The notes under the pieces: model-generated
Databases searched by the model: none
What the model saw: only the letters and a program-made list of their open reading frames with translations
Told to the model about the DNA's origin: nothing
In this document: positions 56,097 through 64,000 of the stretch, piece after piece
How positions within the stretch are numbered: position 1 is the stretch's first letter
How the letters are laid out: each line of letters begins with the position of its first letter
Program-made: the position numbers and the translations under genes
NCBI GenBank assembly: GCA_949296915.1
Contig: CASFPX010000003.1
Coordinates: forward strand, 62,001-126,000
Direction of reading: 5' to 3'
DNA length: 64,000 nucleotides
Source: Onthovicinus sp900555545
GTDB taxonomy: Bacteria > Bacillota > Clostridia > Oscillospirales > Acutalibacteraceae

Positions 56097-56130
56097 AAGA
56101 CCTCCGTGCCATCGGGGGTCTTGCGTTTTA
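56097..56130 (+). terminator. GHL10 gene terminator
   Basis: AAGACCTCCG (56097-56106) and CGGGGGTCTT (56113-56122) form the stem, followed by GCGTTTTA. The gap from 55974 also holds an AT-rich GTAAAC/GTTTAC repeat near 56045-56064 and no gene. Confidence 0.75.
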
Positions 56131-56175
56131 TATAGAACTTATATTAATTCCGAGTACCTAAGTAGTGTTATTTGA

Positions 56176-56748
56176 TTGGCGGCTGACGGGATTGGACTGA
56201 TAGGCCTATGGTTTATCGGCTAGAAATATTATGCACTCAGTTTGAATGAAGAACATGAGGAAAGGGAGATCACGTTATTCAAAACTGTTAAACAGTGGAT
56301 CAATGTTTACTTTACGGGAAAAAATCCTGATTTCTATGTACCGCTCCACGTGATCGGAACCGATTTTCAAAAGGAGGTGTGGGCGCTCCTCTGCAATATT
56401 TCTTATGGTCAGACGGTGACTTATGGAGAAATTGCAAAACAGCTCGCCGTGAAAAGGAATGTTAAAAGCATGTCCGCACAAGCAATTGGAGGAGCAGTAG
56501 GTCATAATCCTATTTCAGTAATTGTTCCATGCCATCGGGTTATTGGAACAAATGGAAGTTTGATGGATATGCGGGCGGAATTGATCGGAAAATTTGGCTT
56601 CTTGAGATGGAACAGGCGGATTAGCGACCAATTTTATTCCAAAGGAGGGGAGAATACTATAAAGGTGCCCAACTTCGCCACAAAGTCAATTGTATCGACA
56701 ATCACCGGCAAAGCCGGTGGAGAGAGAAAAAGTGATAGCGACGATTGA
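56176..56748 (+). pseudogene. ogt: Decayed methylated-DNA-protein cysteine methyltransferase
   Basis: Remains of an O6-alkylguanine DNA methyltransferase. The frame can be followed upstream of the TTG at 56242 through K-Y-Y-A-L and G-L-W-F, a conserved N-terminal segment, but it is broken by TAG (56221-56223, where Gln is usual in the family) and by TGA at 56173. The core is intact: TDFQKEVWALLCNISYGQTV, AQAIGGAVGHNPISVIVPCHRVIGTNGS with the acceptor Cys. After that the usual LTGYAGG block is replaced by degenerate sequence and a foreign 40-residue tail. A truncated product from TTG 56242 lacks most of the N-terminal domain. It lies beside an IS200 remnant. Confidence 0.75.
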
Positions 56749-56817
56749 AGAAAAAAGACCACCTTTGAAATAATAGATGTGGGTAACGCCAACCGCACAA
56801 AAATAAAGGGGTAGGTC

Positions 56818-57034
56818 CGAATGGACGAGCAAAGTTATCACATACGAAATGAAAGTGTCAATACCACATAGTAATCATACCCAAGTATCGCCGGAAGGTA
56901 GTATGAAGAAGCTCCTTTCAAGGATAGTCGGTAATCACCACTGTGGCTTGAACAAAGTGAAAGCCGGCGTTGTTTAGGCGCTGGCTGGTTTTAAGGCCGC
57001 TCGCCATGCCACCCCTCTTTAGGGGGTGGTCATG
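56818..57034 (+). mobile_element. IS200/IS605-type remnant with internal deletion
   Basis: The start of a TnpA gene is readable: MDEQS at 56821, then in a shifted frame S-H-T-K-stop-K-C-Q-Y-H-I-V-I-I-P-K-Y-R-R-K-V-V (about 56836-56905), the conserved N-terminus of IS200 transposases with a nonsense codon at the usual Trp. The rest of the gene, including the HUH and Tyr motifs, is missing. The 3' part has paired hairpins (GCCGGCG/GGCGCTGGC near 56963-56985 and CCACCCCTCTTTAGGGGGTGG near 57008-57028) like an IS200 right end. The exact borders are not certain; the left end may lie near 56760. Confidence 0.72.
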
Positions 57035-57091
57035 ACTTTATACCAGAATCAGCCGGCCCATAAAGCCGGCTGTGGGGTCATATTTTGAATT

Positions 57092-57952
57092 TTAGGCGTC
57101 CTTCCAGACGGGCTCGCCAGTGGCGCTATCCGTCTCATTATACTTTGGCACGTCAAACTTTGGCCCCAGGTAGACGATCTGGAAGTTGTACGCCTCTGTC
57201 TCTACCGTAAATGACGTTCCAGACACGGCCTCATCTACATAAACGATGATTTGTGAGATCTTCTCATATGCCATTTCGATCAGGACGCGTTTGGAATTTG
57301 CCAGTACGGAAGGTTTCCCATACTTTTCTTCATAACGTCTCAAATAGTCGTCACTCACCTTGAACTGTAGCTGAGTCACATTACCTTTTTTGCTGATTTC
57401 AGCGCCGTCGGCATTGAAATCCATATCATCCACTGTGAGATCCTGCAGACATTTGAGTTTTTCGGCCACGGAATACTGACGAAATGCATCCGAGTTATAA
57501 TATTCCTTAGCGGTCATGGGCTGTTTGGTTTTGACAGCAGTCCCATCCTCGGCTGTAACGGTTTCAAAGAGATAATCCTTCACTTCATCTGTGGCGTTGA
57601 TCCCGGAGGAATGGCCGCAGACACTCTGGTATGTCTCTTTGTCATTTTTCTTTTCGATCACCTGAATCCGCAGCGTGGTGTATTCGCCGTTTTCATCCAC
57701 CAGAGGAACATATTCCTTCTGATCAATGTCGGATAAAACATTCGCCTGCTTGTAGATGGTGTCAGCTGTGCGGTTATCCGTCTCTTTCCAATAAAAGAGA
57801 TCGCTTGCAAGGGAATTTTTTAACGCTGTATCCAATGCGGTTTCGATTTCCTCTGTACTCAGCGTACCACTGCATCCGGAGAAGAGGCCAAGTATCAGCG
57901 CAGTGCACACTGATAATCCAACGATTGCCTTTGTTGCTTTCACTTTTTTCAT
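57092..57952 (-). CDS. Predicted lipoprotein, unrecognised
   Basis: A 286-residue lipoprotein, not recognised. The signal peptide ends in LFSGC (lipobox, Cys 27). The mature part is polar: an early helix (STEEIETALDTALKNSLASDLFYWKE), a beta region with EYTTLRIQVIEKK, and a C-terminal beta-rich region (NVTQLQFKVSDDYLRRYEE, IIVYVDEA, FQIVYLG). The ATG is 13 bases after the stop of the transporter gene on the same strand, with GGAGGAGACACT upstream, so the two are co-transcribed. Possibly a surface partner of that transporter. Confidence 0.75.
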   Translation of the reverse strand: MKKVKATKAIVGLSVCTALILGLFSGCSGTLSTEEIETALDTALKNSLASDLFYWKETDNRTADTIYKQANVLSDIDQKEYVPLVDENGEYTTLRIQVIEKKNDKETYQSVCGHSSGINATDEVKDYLFETVTAEDGTAVKTKQPMTAKEYYNSDAFRQYSVAEKLKCLQDLTVDDMDFNADGAEISKKGNVTQLQFKVSDDYLRRYEEKYGKPSVLANSKRVLIEMAYEKISQIIVYVDEAVSGTSFTVETEAYNFQIVYLGPKFDVPKYNETDSATGEPVWKDA

Positions 57953-57965
57953 AGTGTCTCCTCCC

Positions 57966-60098
57966 TTATGCTTTGACCGTTGTGTCGCGGTGGCTCATAA
58001 TCGCTTGATAGCGTTTTTCCATATCCGGCAGGATTGTCTTGCTAATCTCATATTCGCGAACCAATTCCTTAGCATTCAGATAAGCCTTCAAAGTGGAGTG
58101 GTAACGATCTAATTCCCTTTCGGCTGCCTTAATTGCCTTGGTACGGGCGCGGTTTTCAGCTTTTGTAGCAGCGGGCATATCAATTGCTTTTTGCAGGCGT
58201 GCTTCATCCGGAACGACAATACCATTCGGGAAGTTTGCGTGAATTTTTTCTACCATCTTTGCCGTCTGACGTGCCAGCTTTGCAGAGGATTTCCGCTGTT
58301 CTTTAGAGAAATTCGGCTCTTCTTTATACAGTTTGGATGCATCCAATCCTGACAACTGCTCCATCGGGATCTGAGCGAGCTTTTGTGCCAGATGGACCCG
58401 ATCAAGCATCGCTGGCTTTTTAAACTTATCAAGCTCGTTGGTCAGATAACGAGCGGCATCCTTCTCCACCATAAGCTGTTTCGCATCCCGGAGTGCATGC
58501 CGGGCAGATTTTTTTGCTTCCTTCCCTTTAGCCGATCGTATATTGGCACGCAATGCCTTAAAATCAGGGTCTGGTGCATTGAGAAAAGCGTAAGTCTCAT
58601 TGATTCCTTCGATTGTCTCAACGACTCGATTGTCATCTAAACAGTCATTTACATAGTCGTCAAACAGAGCGCGGTATTCAAGCGCTTTGACGATGTTGCG
58701 GTGCTTTTCTACAGAAAGGCTATAGAAGAAGAACGGGATCAGATTCAGCGCTGCGCCGATGATGGCGAGGATGCACAGCATACCAAAGAAATTGTTGCGG
58801 ATTGTGGGATCAAATAGAATGTCATAGTTGGTGGTAACGCCCATACGCTCATAGAAATAGGGGAGCACCAGTCCACTACTTAACGTAAGGGGAAGGCCAA
58901 TCATTCCGGCAACGCCAAATGCAAAATCCATCCGCTTGCCAGAGATGTACTGTTGATAGTCCTTAACCTCTGCGTGCATGACATTGTTGTAGACGATGGA
59001 CAGCGCGTTGACAAAGGTGTTGAGATAGTTGAAGAAGAAAAAGAGCATTGGGATTTTGAAAGAACAGAGCATCCCGATAACAAAAAAGATATTTAAGCCA
59101 TTGTGATACAGTAACAGCTTGCGGTTCCCAAGCTTCTTGAGCAGAAAGGGCGTTGCGAACATCGCCAGACCGGATGCGGTGCCGGTAACTGTATTCATAA
59201 TCCCATACATGGTGTAATCCTGCGTCCCATAGATGAAGATCCAGCTGAAAATAACTCCGGTTGCGCCCTCAAGAAATCCGATCCAACCGGAAACGGTGCG
59301 GATCCACCAGTGCTTGTTGCGGAAGATCTCCAGTGTTCCCTCAAGGATATTAACCTTCTGAACATAATTTTTGGAGGAGACAACACGCTCCTTGCATCCG
59401 AAAGCCGTGAAAAGGTTCATCCCGACACCCAGTACAGCCACGGGTACAAGTACATAGCGGTAGGTATTGATATTGGTATAGCCGCCTGTCATATCCGCCA
59501 GAATGGGGACGAATAGTCCAGTCAATGTTGGGGCAAAGGAGTAAATGATACTGTTGATTGCAATAATTTTTGCACGCTCAGCAGAATTAGAGGAGATAAC
59601 AGTTTGTAGTTCGCTGTATGTATCGGTAAAGAGCGGAAGGCTCATTGCGATTGCAATGGTAAAAAAGAAAGTGAGGATCAACTTTTGGGTATATGGTAGC
59701 GTCGGCACAGGTAAATAGATATAAATCGCCGCCATCGCAATGAGAGGGAACCCCATGATCGCAATATAGGGGCGAAAACGTCCCCACTTTGTACGGGTAT
59801 TATCCACAAGCTTACCACGTAGAATGGTAAAAAAGATGTTTAGTACCGTTGAAATCATGGACATGTACTGGATATGCATGGGGGTGATCCCGATCGTGGA
59901 GCCGATCAGCGTGTTTCCCACACTGAGTCCGAGATATCCGGTCAGCGCCGTGACAAACTGCTGTCCCATGCCACCGAGACCAAGATTCACGATCTCTTTG
60001 TAGGAAACCTGGTTTTTCCCTCCCGGCTTGTTCCAATGGTGCACTACGTCTTTGACAACATTGGTAGCTAAACTGACTCCTTCTTTAAAAACATTCAC
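57966..60098 (-). CDS. GPH/MFS-type transporter with long soluble C-terminal tail
   Basis: A 710-residue transporter. About 12 membrane segments occupy residues 30-475, with the GPH/MelB-like loop LRGKLVDNTRTKWGRFRPYI near 93-112. Then comes a soluble, charged, helical region of about 235 residues (ALEYRALFDDYVNDCLDDNRVVETIEG near 485; Lys/Ala-rich segments near 550-570 and 640-670), not seen in MelB-size proteins. The tail has no recognised domain. AGGAACTACTGTG lies upstream of the ATG. Substrate unknown, probably a glycoside. Co-transcribed with the lipoprotein. Confidence 0.8.
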   Translation of the reverse strand: MNVFKEGVSLATNVVKDVVHHWNKPGGKNQVSYKEIVNLGLGGMGQQFVTALTGYLGLSVGNTLIGSTIGITPMHIQYMSMISTVLNIFFTILRGKLVDNTRTKWGRFRPYIAIMGFPLIAMAAIYIYLPVPTLPYTQKLILTFFFTIAIAMSLPLFTDTYSELQTVISSNSAERAKIIAINSIIYSFAPTLTGLFVPILADMTGGYTNINTYRYVLVPVAVLGVGMNLFTAFGCKERVVSSKNYVQKVNILEGTLEIFRNKHWWIRTVSGWIGFLEGATGVIFSWIFIYGTQDYTMYGIMNTVTGTASGLAMFATPFLLKKLGNRKLLLYHNGLNIFFVIGMLCSFKIPMLFFFFNYLNTFVNALSIVYNNVMHAEVKDYQQYISGKRMDFAFGVAGMIGLPLTLSSGLVLPYFYERMGVTTNYDILFDPTIRNNFFGMLCILAIIGAALNLIPFFFYSLSVEKHRNIVKALEYRALFDDYVNDCLDDNRVVETIEGINETYAFLNAPDPDFKALRANIRSAKGKEAKKSARHALRDAKQLMVEKDAARYLTNELDKFKKPAMLDRVHLAQKLAQIPMEQLSGLDASKLYKEEPNFSKEQRKSSAKLARQTAKMVEKIHANFPNGIVVPDEARLQKAIDMPAATKAENRARTKAIKAAERELDRYHSTLKAYLNAKELVREYEISKTILPDMEKRYQAIMSHRDTTVKA

Positions 60099-60143
60099 AG
60101 TAGTTCCTCCATTTGCAGTTTATTCTTAAAAAGTTCATATATT

Positions 60144-60172
60144 ATGATATATTTATGAGTCAAAACTGTCAA
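60144..60172 (-). promoter_or_regulatory. Promoter of the tailed transporter operon
   Basis: On the minus strand TTGACA (60167-60172), 17 bases and TATCAT (60144-60149) lie about 45 bases before the start. The rest of the 60099-60383 gap is AT-rich with no gene. Confidence 0.8.
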
Positions 60173-60322
60173 GATGCATAATAATATAAAAAGAGAGATC
60201 AAAATTAGTGGCATTAATACAGAAGGTTGGTTCTGATAGTAGAATTGGGTGAATATTTTTTTATATTATATGAATATTGTGCCATCGGGTTTAGAAGGGA
60301 GAATATGCAAATAAGTTTTTTA

Positions 60323-60350
60323 TTGATTTTTTTCAGAAAGAAGTTATAAT
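60323..60350 (+). promoter_or_regulatory. Glycerophosphodiesterase promoter
   Basis: TTGATT (60323-60328), 16 bases and TATAAT (60345-60350). Confidence 0.75.
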
Positions 60351-60383
60351 AGAGCTAAAGATTGTGATAGGGATGTGAGATCG

Positions 60384-61121
60384 ATGATTCAGATTATCGC
60401 GCACCGCGGTGCGTGCAAGGTTGCTCCACAGAATACGATCCCGGCGTTTGTCAAAGCAATTGAGATGGGAACGGATGGTATTGAAAATGATGTCCATTTG
60501 ACCAAGGATGGCTATATTGTCATCTGTCATAATTACGAGATTGACGAGACTTCAGACGGAAAAGGGCTGATTTCTGATTACACGCTGGAAGAACTTAAAA
60601 GATTCGACTTTGGCTCTTATTTTTCGGAGGAGTTTAAGGGGACGCAAATTCCTACGTTGGAGGAATATTTAGATATTGCGGCCCCCTTAAAGCTGATGAA
60701 TGTGGAGATTAAGCCACCACAGCAAAAGGGATCAGCTATTGTGCGCCGCACGATTGAGACGGTTCGGGAGCGAGGGATGCTGGACAAGCTGTTGATCTCC
60801 AGCTTTGATGAGGAAGTTATCAAAGAGGTTAAAGCGATTGATCCGAGCGTTAAAACGGGGTTCCTTTACTCGATTGAGTCGCCCAATATAGAAAAGATCT
60901 ATCAGGATCCGATCGGTTATACCTGTGCGCTTGGGGCCGACGCGATCCATCCACTCTGCTTTTTCCCGGATGAAGAATATGTGGAAAAAGCACACGCGCA
61001 TGGCCTGATGGTCAATCCCTGGACAGTCGATGTGGAAGAGGGGATGCTCACCCTGCGGGGCTGGGGATGTGATGGGATCATAACCGATGTGCCAGATTTG
61101 GCAATTAAAACCCTGCGATAA
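60384..61121 (+). CDS. Glycerophosphodiester phosphodiesterase
   Basis: A 245-residue cytoplasmic phosphodiesterase that splits glycerophosphodiesters into glycerol 3-phosphate and an alcohol. It has AHRGACKVAPQNTIPAF at 5-21 (catalytic His, Arg), the metal residues of GIENDVHLTKDG near 33-44, CHNYEIDETSDGKG, and EIKPP near 115. GTG at 60375 is an alternative in-frame start; ATG 60384 gives a normal N-terminus. Single-gene unit. Confidence 0.92.
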   Translation: MIQIIAHRGACKVAPQNTIPAFVKAIEMGTDGIENDVHLTKDGYIVICHNYEIDETSDGKGLISDYTLEELKRFDFGSYFSEEFKGTQIPTLEEYLDIAAPLKLMNVEIKPPQQKGSAIVRRTIETVRERGMLDKLLISSFDEEVIKEVKAIDPSVKTGFLYSIESPNIEKIYQDPIGYTCALGADAIHPLCFFPDEEYVEKAHAHGLMVNPWTVDVEEGMLTLRGWGCDGIITDVPDLAIKTLR

Positions 61122-61133
61122 CAAAATTATTCC

Positions 61134-61162
61134 AAAGGGCACCGTAAAGGCGCCCTTTTTAT
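61134..61162 (+). terminator. Glycerophosphodiesterase terminator
   Basis: AAAGGGC and GCCCTTT stem with a TTTTTATT tail, twelve bases after the stop. Confidence 0.75.
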
Positions 61163-61182
61163 TCATGCTTGGAGGGGAACCG

Positions 61183-61884
61183 ATGGCGGAGAGGATTCTG
61201 ATTGTGGATGATGAGCGTGAAATCGCCGATCTGCTCGAACTCTACTTGAAAAATGACGGATATGATGTCCGTAAATTTTATAACGGAACGGATGCCCTGC
61301 GAGAAATTGCAGCGGCGCCACCGGATCTTGCGGTTTTAGATGTCATGCTTCCAGATGTCAGCGGGTTTGACATTTGCCGTAAGATCCGTGAACAGTATTT
61401 TTTTCCCATCATTATGCTCACCGCACGGGTGGAGGATTTGGATAAGATTACCGGTTTGACTATCGGCGCCGATGACTATATCACAAAGCCGTTTAATCCA
61501 CTGGAGGTTGTAGCTCGGGTGAAGACGCAACTGCGCCGTTACAAACAGTATAATCCTTCTGACACTCAAGGCGCTAAATTGCAGATTGAATCATACGATA
61601 TCCGTGGGCTGATGATCAATAACAGTACCCATAAGTGCCTTTTGTATGGGCAGGAGATTCAGCTTACACCTTTGGAGTTTTCTATTCTCTGGTACCTGTG
61701 CAGCCATCAGGGGCATGTGATTTCCTCCGAGGAGCTGTTTGAAGCCGTTTGGGGAGAGAAATACTTGGATAATAATAACACCGTCATGGCACACATCGGC
61801 CGGCTGCGCGAAAAACTGCACGAACCGGCACGTAAGCCCAAATTCATCAAAACCGTATGGGGGGTCGGCTATACCGTTGAGTAG
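61183..61884 (+). CDS. OmpR/VanR-type response regulator
   Basis: A 233-residue response regulator. The receiver domain has the acidic pair DDE near 9-11, the phospho-Asp in LDVMLPD (Asp 53), the conserved Thr near 80 and Lys 102 (TKPF). The C-terminal winged helix (about 135-232) ends TVWGVGYTVE. Its closest pattern is VanR-type. The ATG at 61183 follows TTGGAGGGG; the frame open from 61087 covers the terminator. It overlaps the kinase gene by eight bases. Confidence 0.92.
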   Translation: MAERILIVDDEREIADLLELYLKNDGYDVRKFYNGTDALREIAAAPPDLAVLDVMLPDVSGFDICRKIREQYFFPIIMLTARVEDLDKITGLTIGADDYITKPFNPLEVVARVKTQLRRYKQYNPSDTQGAKLQIESYDIRGLMINNSTHKCLLYGQEIQLTPLEFSILWYLCSHQGHVISSEELFEAVWGEKYLDNNNTVMAHIGRLREKLHEPARKPKFIKTVWGVGYTVE

Positions 61885-62983
61885 ATTCAGGAACATTTTT
61901 AGCAGCAACCGTCACAACAGCATCGCACGCCGTCTGTTGCTCCAAAGTATTGTAGAGTTGATCGCCTATGTGCTTCTGCTGATAATCATTGCCTTTATAT
62001 CTTGGTTCATCTGTTACCAATTCACTTGGAATGGAGATGAGCTGATCTACCGTTTTTTAAATCTAATACAGGATTTTTTACCGCAAATTATCATTATCCT
62101 GACCATTATTGGCTGGATGGGGATCATATACTACAACTTTTCCAAGGCGACACGCTATCTGGATCTGATTGTGGATGCCGCCGCGCAACTCACTGATCGT
62201 CAGGATGAGCCGGTTAAGCTGCCTGCGGAGATTCAGGATTTACAAAATGATTTGAATTTAGTGCGGGAGCGATCCCTTCGCAATGCTGCGGCAGCCAAGG
62301 AAGCGGAGCAGCGCAAAAATGATCTGATTGTATATTTGGCGCACGATTTGAAAACGCCGCTGACCTCCGTGATTGGCTATCTGACACTCCTGCGGGATGA
62401 GGGGCAGATCTCTGACGAACTGCGGCAGAAGTACCTCTCCATCTCTCTAGAAAAGGCGGAACGTCTTGAGGATCTGATCAACGAGTTTTTTGAGATCACG
62501 CGCTTTAACCTGACCAATATCACACTGGAGTACAGCCGGGTCAATCTGACGCGTATGCTTGAGCAGCTGACATACGAGTTCAAGCCCATGTTTCTCGAAA
62601 AAAATCTGCGTTGCGAGTTAAACGCGTCTCCGGAGCTGACACTCCGGTGTGATGTGGACAAGTTGCAGCGCGTGTTTGATAACCTGCTGCGCAATGCGGT
62701 CAACTATAGCTTCCCAAACAGCACAATTTATGTCTCCGCCTTTCATGATCGGGAAAATGTTACGATTACATTTAAAAATAGTGGCAATACGATCCCAGCG
62801 GAAAAGCTGGCGCGGATCTTTGAGCAATTTTACCGGTTGGATACGGCGAGAACAACCAAAAGCGGCGGGGCCGGGCTCGGTCTGGCGATTGCCAAGCAAA
62901 TTGTAGAACTTCATCATGGGGCAATCTCCGCCGATAGTTCCGATGAACAGATTACGTTTACAGTCCGTCTCCCGCTGTTGTAA
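61877..62983 (+). CDS. VanS-type sensor histidine kinase
   Basis: A 368-residue membrane kinase and partner of the preceding regulator. Two transmembrane helices (about 25-45 and 70-90) flank a very short extracytoplasmic loop. HAMP-like and HisKA regions follow, with the phospho-His in YLAHDLKTPLTS (about residue 156). The ATPase domain has N, G1 (DTARTTKSGGAGLGLAI near 322) and G2. The TTG at 61877 overlaps the regulator stop. The small sensor loop suggests signal detection within the membrane. Confidence 0.92.
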   Translation: MSRFRNIFSSNRHNSIARRLLLQSIVELIAYVLLLIIIAFISWFICYQFTWNGDELIYRFLNLIQDFLPQIIIILTIIGWMGIIYYNFSKATRYLDLIVDAAAQLTDRQDEPVKLPAEIQDLQNDLNLVRERSLRNAAAAKEAEQRKNDLIVYLAHDLKTPLTSVIGYLTLLRDEGQISDELRQKYLSISLEKAERLEDLINEFFEITRFNLTNITLEYSRVNLTRMLEQLTYEFKPMFLEKNLRCELNASPELTLRCDVDKLQRVFDNLLRNAVNYSFPNSTIYVSAFHDRENVTITFKNSGNTIPAEKLARIFEQFYRLDTARTTKSGGAGLGLAIAKQIVELHHGAISADSSDEQITFTVRLPLL

Positions 62984-63044
62984 GAAAAACGTAAGAAATT
63001 TGTGGGAATACTTTCATTTTTCCTCTTGAAAAAATGCAGAGCAA

Positions 63045-63098
63045 ACGCCCTGAATTCTGGTATGATGTCTCATGCCGGATTCAGGGCGTTGTATTTTT
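63045..63098 (+). terminator. Terminator of the two-component operon
   Basis: ACGCCCTGAAT and ATTCAGGGCGT (about 63045-63089) form the stem, followed by TGTATTTTTC. The peptidase gene begins shortly after, so it may be partly read through. Confidence 0.75.
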
Positions 63099-63116
63099 CG
63101 AGGAGGAATGATTTAA

Positions 63117-63932
63117 ATGGAACGGATCGATCAGTTGAAACAGAGACAGGGGAGAACAAATCGGAAGCAGAAGCGATTGCTGCTCGCCGTTACGGCGATT
63201 CTGCTGGCAGTCGCCCTACTTGTCGTGTTTTTCCTGCGCCACCACATCTTTGGGCCAAACGTTCCATTACCGGAGGAAATTGAATCCTATGCGTATCAGC
63301 AGGGGATCGACTTATCATCTTATCCGGATGATTTAATTGAGTTGTACAAGAAAAATCCAGAGGCGCGCGATTTTGTCCTGCACTATCCGGAAAATAAACA
63401 GCGCACATTCACAATTGATCTGAGCGAATATCAGGATTGCGATACCGTTCCGCTGCTGATGCAGTGGGACGAGCGCTGGGGATATACCAAGTATGCCGGT
63501 GAGCTCTTCGGGCTGTCCGGATGCGGTCCAACCTGCCTGTCGATGGTTGCGATTTATCTCACGGGCGACACATCACTGACGCCAAAGGCCATGGCGGAAT
63601 TTGCCGCTGAAAACGGCTATGTCTCCTTTAAAAACGGGACCTCCTGGACGCTTTTTTCGGAAGGCGCAGAAAAGCTGGGGTTAAAGGCGACGGAACTTCC
63701 GCTTGTTGAACAGCGTATTATCGACAATTTACAGGCAGGCATCCCGATTGTAAGTGTGATGGGGCCGGGAGATTTTACGACCACCGGCCACTTCATTGTG
63801 ATGACCGGCTATGAGGATGGGAAAATCAAAATCAATGACCCAAACCGCTGCAGCAATTCGGACAAGCTCTGGGAATATGACCGCATCAAGAATCAGATCC
63901 GGAATCTGTGGGCGATCCGGAGCGCGTCGTAA
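63117..63932 (+). CDS. Membrane-anchored C39-like cysteine peptidase
   Basis: A 271-residue protein with one N-terminal transmembrane helix (about 21-41), so the rest lies outside. The C-terminal domain (about 115-270) is a C39_2-type papain-like fold: catalytic Cys in SGCGPTC (about 136), catalytic His in TGHFIVMTGY (about 225), then KINDPN. GAGGAATG lies before the ATG. It follows the VanRS-like pair but a terminator intervenes. The substrate is unknown; family members cleave double-glycine leaders or similar peptides. Confidence 0.82.
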   Translation: MERIDQLKQRQGRTNRKQKRLLLAVTAILLAVALLVVFFLRHHIFGPNVPLPEEIESYAYQQGIDLSSYPDDLIELYKKNPEARDFVLHYPENKQRTFTIDLSEYQDCDTVPLLMQWDERWGYTKYAGELFGLSGCGPTCLSMVAIYLTGDTSLTPKAMAEFAAENGYVSFKNGTSWTLFSEGAEKLGLKATELPLVEQRIIDNLQAGIPIVSVMGPGDFTTTGHFIVMTGYEDGKIKINDPNRCSNSDKLWEYDRIKNQIRNLWAIRSAS

Positions 63933-63959
63933 AGGCAGGTTTCGAATGGCGGCGACCGG

Positions 63960-64000
63960 CTAAAACTTCAGATCGTACTTTTCAGCACCGAACGCGATTG
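63960..64000 (-). CDS. C-terminal end of an unidentified gene, partial
   Basis: The minus strand is open from the window edge to TAG at 63960-63962 and ends I-A-F-G-A-E-K-Y-D-L-K-F. Convergent position 27 bases past the peptidase stop makes a real gene end plausible, but twelve residues are too few to name it. Confidence 0.3.
   Translation of the reverse strand, partial: IAFGAEKYDLKF

Overview
The window looks like a chromosomal stretch from a spore-forming, Gram-positive gut Clostridium relative, probably Oscillospirales/Ruminococcaceae-like. The evidence is the gene orders xseA-xseB-ispA-dxs-tlyA-nadK-argR-recN and miaB-ylbF-mutS-mutL-miaA, a T-box-controlled tyrS, a yaaL-bofA pair, sepF-divIVA, a GH-rich carbohydrate locus, strong AGGAGG-type ribosome sites with frequent TTG starts, and a miniature inverted-repeat element of a type I recall from such genomes. 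The taxonomic call is inference.

Layout. (1) 1-7705: one dense plus-strand operon for DNA repair, isoprenoid precursor synthesis, rRNA methylation, NADP synthesis and arginine regulation. (2) 7702-9265: tyrS behind a consensus promoter and a tyrosine T-box. (3) 9266-12705: tRNA-Ser and tRNA-Pro, corA, a convergent yaaL-bofA pair (bofA apparently has a one-base lesion at its start), a 53-residue Cys-rich protein and manA. (4) 12945-20978: a locus of secreted or surface proteins: a membrane-anchored protein, a 1365-residue secreted protein, three small secreted proteins that share a C-terminal beta-type signature with the large one, and a protein with a PETGD-type wall-sorting tail. This is the best candidate for a poorly described system. 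(5) 21197-30138: a divergent AraC regulator and GH39, GH20, sugar transporter, GH3 and SGNH hydrolase genes. (6) 30201-35897: a ProX-like editing protein, initiator tRNA-Met, then a GH36-GH2 operon. (7) 36011-37352: an unrecognised minus-strand gene and a palindrome-rich leader. (8) 37353-53481: a long housekeeping run (miaB to mutL-miaA, then an adaptor-like protein, yggS, sepF, divIVA, lspA, rluD-like, HAD phosphatase, split transketolase, exonuclease). (9) 53563-57091: a Fur-family regulator with a Fur/PerR-like box, two small minus-strand genes, a GHL10-like lipoprotein, a decayed ogt and an internally deleted IS200-type remnant. (10) 57092-64000: a transporter with a long soluble tail plus a lipoprotein, a glycerophosphodiesterase, a VanRS-like two-component system and a membrane-anchored C39-like peptidase.

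How it fits together: regions 5 and 6 can import oligosaccharides through a cation symporter and hydrolyse them in the cytoplasm, since the glycosidases lack visible signal peptides. Region 4 would build something on the cell surface. Most of the rest is core metabolism, repair, translation quality and cell division. No CRISPR array, prophage, rRNA operon or complete transposon was seen.
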